A stretch of 64,000 nucleotides of DNA from NCBI GenBank assembly GCA_900322135.1, contig ONYP01000001.1:30128-94127 (forward strand), written 5' to 3'. The notes under the pieces were generated by a model that was not told the origin of the DNA, ran no database searches, and was given only the letters and a program-made list of their open reading frames with translations. Position 1 is the first letter of the stretch; each line of letters opens with the position of its first letter. Positions 16,940 to 24,942 of the stretch are shown here, piece after piece. The DNA comes from an uncultured Prevotellaceae bacterium (GTDB taxonomy: Bacteria > Bacteroidota > Bacteroidia > Bacteroidales > Muribaculaceae). Made by a program: the position numbers and the translations under genes.

Positions 16940-18238
16940 ATGAAATTTCTCAAGTATCTGATTGTTGTGCTGACTGCCATGACGGCAGGTTCGGCACTGG
17001 CCGGCATCCGGAGCGAGGTCCAGATGCGCTCGGCCGCAAGCCGCATCCTCAAGTCGTCGCGGCCGCTTGAACAGGTGGCCTATTATCCCGGAATGGCGCT
17101 CTACCGCCAAGCCGGCGGCGGCTTTGCCATCGTCAGCAGCGACGACAACATGCCAGCCATCCTGGCCTACTCTACCGACGGCACCCTGGACCTGACGGAC
17201 GGCAATCCGGGGTTCAACTGGTGGCTCAACGCGACCCGCAAGGCCCTGCTCAGCCATGGGCCCCAACGCCAGACCACCAAGCCCGACCCCGCCCTGTTCC
17301 CCACCCGGGTGCAGCCGCTGCTGACCACCACATGGGGCCAGCGTGAACCCTTCAAATTCATGTGCCCATTCGACACCTATGTCGCTGACCAGAGCCTGTA
17401 CGGGACCTACACCCCCGACCGTGGCCACTACTCGGTGGGCTGCGGTCCCCTGGCGATGGCGCAGTACATGAATTACTACAAGTTTCCCAAGCACGGCACG
17501 GGCGAAGAATCGGTGACGGTGCAGTATGCCCAGGGCAATGTGACCGTTCATGTCGATTTTGCCCAGGCAACCTACGACTGGGACAACATGATTGATGACT
17601 ATCAGGGCGAGTACACCGACGAGCAAGGTACCGCAGTCGCCCAGTTGTGCTACCACTGCGGCGTGGCGACACAGACGACATGGAACGCGCTGGGCGGCGG
17701 CACCACCGACGCGCGCATCATCGAGGCTTTTACCAAGCACTTCAACTACAATGACACGGCCCATTATGTGCCCCGCTCCCGCTATGACGAGCCCACATGG
17801 ATGACGATGATCTACAGCATGCTGTCCTCGGGCAACCCGATTCTGTATTCGGCCAAGGACATCAACATCGTCGATGGCATCATAGCGGGACACAATTTCG
17901 TCATCGACGGCTATGACGAGAACGGACTCGTCCATGTCAATTGGGGATGGTACGGAATCGAGAACGGCTACTTTGACATCGCCACGCTCGCCGTGTTGCA
18001 GTACACCTACGACGACTGGCAGGCGATGTATGTGGGCCTGTATCCCAACCGTGAAGACCTCCAAGGCGATGTCAACAACGACGGCAATGTTGACATCAAC
18101 GATGTCACCCTGCTCATCAAGCTCCTGCTGACCGGGCAAGCCGCCAGCAACGCTCATGCCGATGTGAATGCCAACGGCAGCGCCGACATCAATGATGTCA
18201 CCATCCTCATCAGCTACCTGCTCACAGGCTCGTGGTGA
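16940..18238 (+). CDS. Secreted C10 (streptopain-like) cysteine protease with dockerin
   Basis: The start at 16940 gives a clean signal peptide (MKFLKYLIVVLTAMTAGSALA); the upstream frame runs into the promoter. The mature protein follows the SpeB/interpain pattern: an N-terminal inhibitory-type region ('GGGFAIVSSDDNMPAILAYS'), the catalytic cysteine C168 in 'SVGCGPLAMAQ', and the catalytic histidine H318 in 'GHNFVIDGY', followed by 'VNWGWYG'. The last ~55 residues are two type I dockerin repeats ('DVNNDGNVDINDVT', 'DVNANGSADINDVT'). It is likely an exported protease attached or sorted through the dockerin; no cohesin is in the window. A hairpin terminator follows at 18278-18311. Confidence 0.92.
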   Translation: MKFLKYLIVVLTAMTAGSALAGIRSEVQMRSAASRILKSSRPLEQVAYYPGMALYRQAGGGFAIVSSDDNMPAILAYSTDGTLDLTDGNPGFNWWLNATRKALLSHGPQRQTTKPDPALFPTRVQPLLTTTWGQREPFKFMCPFDTYVADQSLYGTYTPDRGHYSVGCGPLAMAQYMNYYKFPKHGTGEESVTVQYAQGNVTVHVDFAQATYDWDNMIDDYQGEYTDEQGTAVAQLCYHCGVATQTTWNALGGGTTDARIIEAFTKHFNYNDTAHYVPRSRYDEPTWMTMIYSMLSSGNPILYSAKDINIVDGIIAGHNFVIDGYDENGLVHVNWGWYGIENGYFDIATLAVLQYTYDDWQAMYVGLYPNREDLQGDVNNDGNVDINDVTLLIKLLLTGQAASNAHADVNANGSADINDVTILISYLLTGSW

Positions 18239-18245
18239 TGCTTGC

Positions 18246-18274
18246 AGGTTAGAGGTTAGAGGTTAGAGGTTAAA
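18246..18274. repeat. GGTTAGA short tandem repeat
   Basis: Four tandem copies of an AGGTTAGA/AGGTTAAA unit directly follow the C10 protease stop. A similar run occurs at 55824-55860 after the patatin gene. In both places a CG-rich hairpin with the same stem follows. Confidence 0.6.
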
Positions 18275-18277
18275 GAG

Positions 18278-18311
18278 GGCTGCCGCGCTCCTGTGTTGGA
18301 GTGCGGCAGCC
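18278..18311 (+). terminator. Hairpin terminator (GGCTGCCGC stem)
   Basis: GGCTGCCGC (18278-18286) pairs with GCGGCAGCC (18303-18311), with an inner CTCC/GGAG pairing. It lies 40 nt after the C10 protease stop and has nearly the same stem and loop as the hairpin at 55911-55944. Confidence 0.65.
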
Positions 18312-18425
18312 AATTCGTTTAATTCGTTTAATTCGCAGGCCCTTATAGCAGGGGCGCGGATGCCCTCAGAACAATCAGATCAATCAGTTGTTTAATCACA
18401 GGTTGTTTGAGAGAAGCGAGCATCA

Positions 18426-19787
18426 TTACCTTCGCCTGAGGGTCTCGACGATGCGGGCCATCTGGTTGGGGATGCGAATCTGCTGCGGGCACTTCTTGAG
18501 GCAGGTTTCGCAGTCGACACACTGGGTGGCCCATGCCGATGCATCGGGCAGAGCCTGGCGCAGGCCGTCGGCAAACTGCTGCTTGCGGTCCATGTAGTCG
18601 GCCGCCTGTTTGTCGGGCAACGGGAGAATTCCCTGTGCAACAGCCTCGTTGTAATAGGCAAAGTTGCCGGGAATGTCAACCCCGTAGGGGCATGGCATGC
18701 AGTACTCACAGGCGGTGCAAGGGATGACGGGGAAGCCTGCCATGACATCGGCAATCTCCTCGAGGACCTTGTTCTCGGTGTCGGTGCACGGCTCGAGCGG
18801 CGAGAAAGTGCGGACATTCTCTTCCATGTGACTCATCTGGTTCATGCCGCTGAGCGTGGTGAGGATATTAGGATGAGAACCTACCCAACGGAATGCCCAT
18901 GTGGCAGGACTGTCATCGGGCCGCATGGCGGTCAGGCGCTGAACGAGATCCTCGTTCATGGTGGCAAGCGCACCGCCCCTGAGGGGCTCCATCACAACGG
19001 TCTGCACACCGGTCTTCTCCATCTTGTCATATAGGTACTCGGCATCGGCGTCTTGCCTCCAGCCCGACTTGTTGAGCGAGGCATGACGCCAATCGAGAAA
19101 GTTCATCTGAATCTGGGCAAAATCCCAATGGTACTCGTCCTGGTGGTCGAGCAGGAAGTCAAACACGCTGACATCGCCGTGGTAGGAGAAGCCCAGGTGA
19201 CGGATGCGCCCAGCCTCTCGTTCCCGCAGCAGGAACTCGAGCACACCGTTGTCCAGGAAACGCCCCTTGAGCGTGTCCATCCCCCCGCCACCGACGCTGT
19301 GGAGCAGATAGTAATCGATATAATCGACCTGCAGGTCCCGGAACGACTTCTCGTACATCTTGCGGGAGTCATCAAGCGACCAGAGGCTCTCCTTCTGGTT
19401 TGACATCTTGGTTGCAACGAAATACTTGTCACGGGGGTGCCGGCTCAGGGCCAGCCCGGTCATCGTCTCGCTGCGTCCGCCCTTGTACATCGGGGCGGTG
19501 TCAAAGTAGTTCACGCCATGCTTGATGGCATAGTCCACGAGGCGGTTCACCTCGTCCTGGTCGTCGGGCAGGCGCATCATGCCGAAGCCCAGCAGCGACA
19601 CCTTGTCGCCCGAGCGGTGCTGCACGCGATAGGTCATCTGGTTCATCGCTTCACCGGCATCGCCGACTTGCGGTCCACTTTTCTCTCCCGCCAGGACACC
19701 CAGCGGATTCACAGCCATCACTGCAGCGCCAAGTCCCAACTTCTGCAGGAACCGGCGACGATTCATATCTGATTGCTTGTTTCCCAT
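18426..19787 (-). CDS. Tat-exported aldo/keto reductase with ferredoxin-type domain
   Basis: The start at 19787 is set by an AAGGAGG Shine-Dalgarno about 9 nt upstream. The protein of 453 residues has a twin-arginine signal ('NRRRFLQKLGLGAAVMAVN'), an aldo/keto reductase barrel ('FGMMRLP', 'YFDTAPMYKGG', 'YYLLHSV') and a C-terminal 4Fe-4S part with 'CTACEYCMPCPYG' and 'CVDCETCLKKCP'. This is a common Bacteroidales oxidoreductase type; the substrate is unknown, and it acts in the periplasm if the Tat signal is used. It is a single gene. A -7 box is at 19849-19856. Confidence 0.9.
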   Translation of the reverse strand: MGNKQSDMNRRRFLQKLGLGAAVMAVNPLGVLAGEKSGPQVGDAGEAMNQMTYRVQHRSGDKVSLLGFGMMRLPDDQDEVNRLVDYAIKHGVNYFDTAPMYKGGRSETMTGLALSRHPRDKYFVATKMSNQKESLWSLDDSRKMYEKSFRDLQVDYIDYYLLHSVGGGGMDTLKGRFLDNGVLEFLLREREAGRIRHLGFSYHGDVSVFDFLLDHQDEYHWDFAQIQMNFLDWRHASLNKSGWRQDADAEYLYDKMEKTGVQTVVMEPLRGGALATMNEDLVQRLTAMRPDDSPATWAFRWVGSHPNILTTLSGMNQMSHMEENVRTFSPLEPCTDTENKVLEEIADVMAGFPVIPCTACEYCMPCPYGVDIPGNFAYYNEAVAQGILPLPDKQAADYMDRKQQFADGLRQALPDASAWATQCVDCETCLKKCPQQIRIPNQMARIVETLRRR

Positions 19788-19848
19788 AACGATTTTCCTC
19801 CTTTCACGATTGGCGTCCCACGAAAAACAATTGCCGAGGGACGATGTG

Positions 19849-19856
19849 CAAAGATA
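19849..19856 (-). promoter_or_regulatory. -7 box, TATCTTTG
   Basis: The plus-strand CAAAGATA gives TATCTTTG on the minus strand, 61 nt upstream of the aldo/keto reductase start. Confidence 0.5.
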
Positions 19857-19937
19857 ACAAAAAGCACATTATCAGCACAATATTTCACCTCATATTACCC
19901 GATGAATATGTGTAATTTATGGAAAAGCATACTGTGG

Positions 19938-20270
19938 GTAACTATTCAGCCTTTTCCCTCACGCTAAGGCGTTAAGTCGCTAAGAGTTTAATCTTTAATA
20001 CATTACGCCATTTATTTGGCAATGATATCGCAGTTGTCCCATTGGTGATATTAACCGCCCTCGGGCGGGAAAACATGTGCAAACCGAAGGCAAACGAACT
20101 TGTTCGATTTGCTGAGGTGCCGCCATGTTTCGGGAAATTGAACAAATTATATTTTAAAATTTAATTTTCTTCTAATTTCCCGTGCTCTTGACTATGATAA
20201 TTGTCTGAAGTTCAAAAACTTAGCGACTTAGCGTGATATTTGGTGGCGGGTGTTTTGGCTGAATAGTTAC
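19938..20270. mobile_element. MITE-like non-coding element with terminal inverted repeats
   Basis: The 14-bp end GTAACTATTCAGCC (19938-19951) recurs exactly inverted at 20257-20270. Just inside, TCACGCTAAG...GTCGCTAAG (19959-19984) recurs inverted at 20219-20236. The ~330-bp interior has no coding frame. Outside the ends, 'CATACTG' occurs on both sides (19928-19934, 20270-20276), a possible imperfect target duplication. No transposase is inside, so mobility would need one in trans. Confidence 0.6.
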
Positions 20271-20321
20271 ATACTGCGCTCCAGTAGGCTATCCAACAAG
20301 TCGAATTGTCCTGTTGCTGTG

Positions 20322-20867
20322 TTATCGGTTGATGTTCTGTTCCATCGGCCCGGCTACCGTGGCCATATCAGTCAGTATCGCGATTACACTGTTGGCATCT
20401 TCTCCGGTGATGCCGACCCTTGGGTCGGTTTGGACAAAATTGGGTTGCTGCTCCGGGAGCATATCGAACTGGTCGTCGAGGATGGCGTAACGAGTCACTT
20501 GGCTGCCGCTGATGGCCAGCCATTCCTTGATTTCGCTGCCTTTTACTGCCGGTAACATCATGTCCAGGTCAACACTTAGCAGCATATCGTCACTCACCGT
20601 ATCGGGCGTGATGTCGATGATTTTCCCCGGCAGCCCTCTATTGGCCCACATATTCTGCATCGCTGAGAGCCCCCAGTACTTCCAGGAAGATGAGAGGACG
20701 ATATCAGCACCCGTCTGCTCCACTATCCGAGTAAGGTTAGCAACGGCTTCCGGGTCAAAAGAATAGCTAAAGCCGTCAACAGGTGCAATGCCCCGTTCAA
20801 CGCAATAATCATGCTGACGCTCAGTATTCAGCACCCCATCTATATCCAAAAATAGAATCTTTCTCAT
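20322..20867 (-). CDS. HAD-superfamily protein (HAD_SAK-like)
   Basis: This 181-residue cytosolic protein starts 'MRKILFLDIDGVLNTER', a HAD motif I with both aspartates (DIDGV). It also has 'IVLSSSWK' (motif II) and 'AILDDQFDM' near the C-terminus (motif IV-like). This compact form resembles the HAD domain found alone or in polynucleotide-repair proteins (HAD_SAK_2). It is predicted to be a small phosphatase of unknown substrate. The 5' end is duplicated at 21550-21645. The MITE-like element ends 52 nt downstream. Confidence 0.8.
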   Translation of the reverse strand: MRKILFLDIDGVLNTERQHDYCVERGIAPVDGFSYSFDPEAVANLTRIVEQTGADIVLSSSWKYWGLSAMQNMWANRGLPGKIIDITPDTVSDDMLLSVDLDMMLPAVKGSEIKEWLAISGSQVTRYAILDDQFDMLPEQQPNFVQTDPRVGITGEDANSVIAILTDMATVAGPMEQNINR

Positions 20868-20929
20868 TAAAAATCATAAACCATTTCAGGATGGAGAATC
20901 ATCACTATCCTTTTTAGACTTGCGTGTAT

Positions 20930-21508
20930 TTACAATTGATTTATGAAATGTCTACTCCATTCCTCTTCATGACTAATGGGAATAACCAATGACTCAATAG
21001 GACAACGCATGAATGCCATTTCATCTATTTCTATATTAATTTTCTGTTCAAAATTTGAATGATAGCGGAAAGTAACATCTCTCAAATTCCGGCAATCTTT
21101 GAATGCCCATATTCCCAAATAAATGACTGGACTTGATATTGTGACGCTTCTCAAATTGCGACAACGATCAAAAGCGTTATGATGGATGTGCGTAACAGAC
21201 TCGGGGATTTCAATGCTTGTCAAACCAGTGCACCCCAAAAAGGCTTCAAACCCAATGTGCGTTACGGAATTAGGAATTATCACGCTCGTCAAACCAATGC
21301 AATCACTGAAGGCGTCATCGCATATCACTTGTGTTCTTGGCTTGATGATATAGTCCTGTATGCCATTAGGTGCTTTTATCAGTTTTTTCCCATCTGAACT
21401 GTATTTCACTCCATATTCATCATTAACCCCTTTTGCCACCTCTTCATCTGATGCCTTTGTAAGAATTAGCTTCGCATTATTCGAAGGCTGAATGTCATTA
21501 TTTGCCAT
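20930..21508 (-). CDS. LRR_5 (BspA-like) protein without signal peptide
   Basis: This is a 192-residue protein. After a ~65-residue N-terminal part ('GVKYSSDGKKLIKAP'), four LRR_5 repeats of 22-23 residues follow ('VICDDAFSDCIGLTSVIIPNS', 'HIGFEAFLGCTGLTSIEIPES' and two more). There is no signal peptide or sorting domain, so it is probably cytosolic, like the LRR_5 protein at 3976-4404. It sits between the HAD gene and the HAD 5' fragment, so it may have been inserted with the duplication. The partner is unknown. Confidence 0.85.
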   Translation of the reverse strand: MANNDIQPSNNAKLILTKASDEEVAKGVNDEYGVKYSSDGKKLIKAPNGIQDYIIKPRTQVICDDAFSDCIGLTSVIIPNSVTHIGFEAFLGCTGLTSIEIPESVTHIHHNAFDRCRNLRSVTISSPVIYLGIWAFKDCRNLRDVTFRYHSNFEQKINIEIDEMAFMRCPIESLVIPISHEEEWSRHFINQL

Positions 21509-21549
21509 AATTTTGAACCAATTATTTATTCGAGATTATTGTTATTTGG

Positions 21550-21645
21550 TCACAAAAATAAAGATAATTCTCGAAATACGCAATAATCGTGCTGACGCTC
21601 GGTATTCAAGACGCCATCAATATCCAAAAATAATATTTTACTCAT
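21550..21645 (-). pseudogene. Duplicated 5' fragment of the HAD gene
   Basis: The minus-strand frame from 21645 reads MSKILFLDIDGVLNTERQHDYC and then leaves the HAD sequence and stops at 21550. It repeats the first 23 codons of the gene at 20322-20867 at the DNA level, with several silent differences, so the duplication is old or was imported. It lies upstream of the LRR_5 gene on the same strand and probably encodes nothing functional. Confidence 0.75.
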
Positions 21646-22126
21646 TCAATTGTAAGTTTCCTCTTGTTCTCCACATGAGACCATGCCATGCCTATCAGTT
21701 CCATCTTTCAGCCTGTATTTGAAAATCTGTGCCATCCACGACAAAGCATGTGGTGGTTTCGCCTTTCTTGCCAGAAACTGCGGAGTCTTCCTGACAAGTT
21801 GACGACTCACACAGGTCATCAAGTTGCGCCAACGAATACACTCGTCGAAGAGGAAACTGTAGAACAAGTCTTTCTTGCAGGAGAACTGGCAATCCTTGAA
21901 ATGACTCGCACCAGCAATGCCGAACTGAGGGAACAGCAAGAGAAGAGTCAGGACTTGAATACTTGTCATCTTGCAATTGACTTTCATCGACAACCCGATA
22001 ACTTTGTCCGACACATTGATGCATTTTTAAACTGCCAATATACTTTAAATACTTGAAATTGCGCTGTTCTCTATTTTTTCCTTGAAAAACAAGCTTAGTT
22101 CTGAAATAAAACGTGTATTTTTGCAC
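21646..22126 (-). pseudogene. IS4-like transposase remnant
   Basis: Two overlapping minus-strand frames share the signal. One (to 22014, GTG start) reads 'LTLLLLFPQFGIAGASHF' and 'SCKKDLFYSFLFDECIRWRNLM', as in the N-terminal part of IS4-family transposases of Bacteroidota. The other carries 'CFVVDGTDF', resembling the first catalytic Asp region (VDDTD). The gene is frameshifted and lacks the C-terminal half, so it is dead. It abuts the HAD fragment at 21645, which suggests that IS activity shaped this patch. Confidence 0.6.
22116..22123 (+). promoter_or_regulatory. -7 box, TATTTTTG
   Basis: TATTTTTG lies 166 nt upstream of the gene at 22290 on the plus strand. It is the best candidate for that gene, but the leader would be long. 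Confidence 0.35.
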
Positions 22127-22289
22127 ATGGTTTTAAGGTTTAGCTTTATTAGTCTTTAACTGTAAAAGTAATCATTTTTTCTAAGATGAGTAAACTTCAG
22201 AGCCACCTTTTTTAATGAATTAAAATATTTAATATTAACGGAATCTTACTTCTGAAGCATTAATAATAAACTCACAAACTGACACAACT

Positions 22290-22832
22290 ATGAAGAATGA
22301 AGAATTTAAACCTGTTTATAAGACGGAATTCGCTATACTGGACACTTTATATGGAAAACTCGACTTCAGTATTTTTGAAAACCCTGTACTTGCTGAAAGC
22401 AATTTGTTCTGTGTTATGGCGTGGTATATAGAAAGATTGAAGAATGTTTCCAAGAATTGGGAAGAGGAAATCAACACTTTTATTGAAAACGCATTAAAAA
22501 TCGATGATGTGTTCGACAGATTTAAATATATGGAAAAACATTATATACCAATAGAAATCGAATATTACAAACAAATCCCTAATGGTGGTTTTAATGCAGA
22601 ATTATGTCAGGATATTTTGGATGGGCTAGATGAAGATTATGAGGAAAAAAAAGAAAAGAAAAGTTATACTTTATGTGGAATACGCCCAAGTCTTGTACCC
22701 TCATGGTTTTGGACATGGTTTGACGGGCACGAACTGGAAAAGAAAGTAATGGCAGAGAACCGGCGTAACTTTGTGAAGGCCATGCAACACGGTATGAACA
22801 AATACGACAGTGCCGACAAAGACGATGATTAA
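22290..22832 (+). CDS. Hypothetical protein, 180 aa
   Basis: This is a soluble, charged, helical protein (MKNEEFKPVYKTEF...) with an acidic-lysine linker near residue 115 ('DEDYEEKKEKK') and an aromatic 'SWFWTWFDGHELEKKV' segment near 140-155. There is no signal peptide and no family recognised. Its first two thirds are AT-rich compared with neighbours, and it lies between two transposase remnants, which suggests horizontal acquisition. Confidence 0.6.
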   Translation: MKNEEFKPVYKTEFAILDTLYGKLDFSIFENPVLAESNLFCVMAWYIERLKNVSKNWEEEINTFIENALKIDDVFDRFKYMEKHYIPIEIEYYKQIPNGGFNAELCQDILDGLDEDYEEKKEKKSYTLCGIRPSLVPSWFWTWFDGHELEKKVMAENRRNFVKAMQHGMNKYDSADKDDD

Positions 22833-23242
22833 TACAATTAGATTTCCATCTCTTTAATCTCCGTGTCATGTATGTTGTTGTACCACAACGACTTCATTTA
22901 AAAACGCCCCAAAACCATCTGAACCCAATTGCCAAACAAACGAATCCATATTAAAATTACAACTCTCACCATAAACGACTTCCAACTCCTGACTTTTCTA
23001 TATAAGAACTGTCGATTTTACAACTATTATCCTCATATCCTCGTCGCATTATAGGACATTGGTAACTGCGGCCTCTCCGAAAAGGAAAACAAAACATTAA
23101 AGAAGAAAAACTTCGTAAAAAGGGGACAAGTGACTTCATCGCCCAATCCTTCGTCGACGGGTATGTGACCACAACAGGACTCGCCATCACGATAGTCCTG
23201 CCACCCAGACCTATCTTCGGCGGTGGAGCTGCCAATCGCTAA
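22833..23242. other. Degenerate region before an IS remnant
   Basis: About 410 nt have no intact gene. Open frames on both strands look non-coding in composition. A plus-strand stretch around 23120-23240 ('DFIAQSFVDGYVTTTGLAI...') could be a further decayed fragment, but I cannot assign it. Confidence 0.35.
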
Positions 23243-23404
23243 GCGAAGAAACAGACGGAGCCTTACAACCGTTTCCTTGAACTGCAGAAGATGGCAGTCA
23301 TCAAACTTGCTGTGTTTGTCAAGACCATCTTGATGGTCAAGTGCACCAGCATCAGCTTCATCGACAGCACCCTGTTGAGGTATAGCCCTATTGTCACCAG
23401 ATGA
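23243..23404 (+). pseudogene. IS982-like transposase fragment
   Basis: The 53-codon plus-strand frame reads 'YNRFLELQKMAVIKLAVF' and then 'KCTSISFIDSTLLR'. This resembles the region around the first catalytic aspartate (SFIDST) in IS982-family transposases of Bacteroidota. Both ends of the protein are missing. It overlaps the end of the convergent HExxH protease gene by 11 nt, marking the downstream edge of the large operon. Confidence 0.55.
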
Positions 23405-24113
23405 AGAGGTGCTGCAGCACCCACCACAGGGCGGTGGAAACATTCTTGCTGCTCCAGAACGAGACCGCGATGACATTGATGTTGAAAACAGCCCACAGGG
23501 CGATATACATCAGCGGGAACCAGAGTGATGGGAAACGGTTGATGTCGGTCTGGTAGAGGCGCGTCTCGCGGGCAAAGCAAACCAGGTGGAAGCCTAGCGT
23601 CAGCCCGATAAGGATATCAAAGAGCCATGTGTTGTGCCAAGCGATGAGCGTGCGCAGTGCCAGTGCGATGTAAGTGAGGAAAGGCAAGGTATAAGGCGCC
23701 AACGACACAAACGGACGATTCCAGTCAGAGCCGCTGGTGACCACCTGTCCGGTATTCTCCTCGACATGGAACGACTGCACGCGGCGCCCCGTGAGGATGC
23801 CGACGAGCGTGTGTGAGAACTCATGGGACAAAGTCTCCATGAAGTTAAATGTCGAGCGCAGGGTCCGGCTATGCCGCACCAGGAATTTGCGGGTCAACAG
23901 ATAGGCGAAAAATCCTATGGCAAACCACCAATAGAGCCCGATGTTGAATTGCTTGAACAAATTGGGCCAACTCAACCTGTCCCAAGAGAAGTGCTGCCAG
24001 TCGGGGAGGATGATGTGCTCGACCACGATAACCCATGTCTCACGCAGCAGCAAGGCCAGCAAGACGGCCATCACGACACACCACAGGTAAATTCTCAGCT
24101 TATTCTTCATCAC
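23394..24113 (-). CDS. Multi-TM HExxH metalloprotease (M50-like)
   Basis: This 239-residue integral membrane protein has about six hydrophobic segments. A 'LSHEFSHTLVGILTGR' segment carries the zinc motif H97-E-F-S-H101, next to a membrane helix as in site-2-type (M50B) proteases. A 'VVTSGSDWNRPFVSLAPYTLPFL' region follows, as in M50 proteins with a second metal ligand nearby, but I cannot name the ligand. It is the last gene of the nine-gene operon, 14 nt after the muramidase gene. It may cleave a membrane-anchored partner of the system, or may simply regulate envelope stress; that is inference. Confidence 0.75.
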   Translation of the reverse strand: MMKNKLRIYLWCVVMAVLLALLLRETWVIVVEHIILPDWQHFSWDRLSWPNLFKQFNIGLYWWFAIGFFAYLLTRKFLVRHSRTLRSTFNFMETLSHEFSHTLVGILTGRRVQSFHVEENTGQVVTSGSDWNRPFVSLAPYTLPFLTYIALALRTLIAWHNTWLFDILIGLTLGFHLVCFARETRLYQTDINRFPSLWFPLMYIALWAVFNINVIAVSFWSSKNVSTALWWVLQHLFIW

Positions 24114-24126
24114 TGGTTATTGACTA

Positions 24127-24939
24127 TTACAACATGATGTCGTCGATGGTCGTTCCGTTCTCGAAGCGGTCGAGGTCCACATACTCCTTGATACCATCGA
24201 CCTTGCCGCGCTCGGTATACTGCCAGATGTTGTACTTTCCCCCACCCCTCAGCGTTGGCACATTGCTGCCATAGCGCGCGATGAAGATAATGCACTTGTT
24301 GAAATCGGGCGCGAGCAGGTCGTTGTAGAACTTGTACTGGCTATAGAGCACAGGATACTTGCCATAGTCGGCCTTGACCAGCTCCATAAACCGCCACAGG
24401 CGCCGCTGCAAGTCATCACGCTTGGCCCTGCTGTTGCCGGCTTCCTCGACATCAACCATGGGAATGAGGTCCTGCTCTCCTTTCTTCACCTGACGCTTGA
24501 AATTCTTGTACTGCTCTTCAGGAGTCTTGTAACTGTTGAAGAAATGATAGCTTCCTACCAACAGACCGTTTTTCCTGGCCTGGTCGAAATTTTTACGGTA
24601 ATTCTTATCTACTGCCGAAGCGCCCTCGGTGGCCTTGATATAGACAAACTGTATCTTCTGGTCCTTAGCCACGCGTTCCCAGTCGATTTTGCCCTGGTGC
24701 TTCGATACATCGATGCCGTTGTACTTGGTCGAGACCACCGTGGTGCGATGCTTGCGTCCCACATCGACCTTGTGATACACGACGGCAATGGCACCCAGGG
24801 CCACGAGCGCGAGCACAAACTCAAGTTGGTGGGCCTTGAAGCGGCGCTTGAGGCGCCGCCACCACGCTTTGAGTGGCGACACCCGTTTGCGGCGCGTGCG
24901 ACGGCGCTTAGATCCTTTTCTTCTGGATTTAGTGCTCAC
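24127..24939 (-). CDS. Membrane-anchored GH25 muramidase
   Basis: This is a 270-residue protein. The first ~38 residues are extremely basic (Lys/Arg-rich) and cytosolic, then one membrane helix (about 41-57), then a GH25 lysozyme domain: 'GIDVSKHQGKIDW', 'FVYIKATEG', 'SYHFFNS', the catalytic DxE in 'PMVDVEEAGN', and 'YSQYKFYNDLL'. GH25 enzymes cut the glycan strand between MurNAc and GlcNAc, so it would act in the periplasm as a type II-anchored enzyme. It starts 4 nt after the PBP-like gene, which supports a shared peptidoglycan job. Confidence 0.92.
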   Translation of the reverse strand: MSTKSRRKGSKRRRTRRKRVSPLKAWWRRLKRRFKAHQLEFVLALVALGAIAVVYHKVDVGRKHRTTVVSTKYNGIDVSKHQGKIDWERVAKDQKIQFVYIKATEGASAVDKNYRKNFDQARKNGLLVGSYHFFNSYKTPEEQYKNFKRQVKKGEQDLIPMVDVEEAGNSRAKRDDLQRRLWRFMELVKADYGKYPVLYSQYKFYNDLLAPDFNKCIIFIARYGSNVPTLRGGGKYNIWQYTERGKVDGIKEYVDLDRFENGTTIDDIML

Positions 24940-24942
24940 GAA

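Noticed and set aside
22591-23476. Minus-strand open frames in the 22.6-23.5 kb patch
   Set aside because: Their composition is not protein-like, and they overlap the plus-strand gene, an IS remnant and the operon end in other frames.
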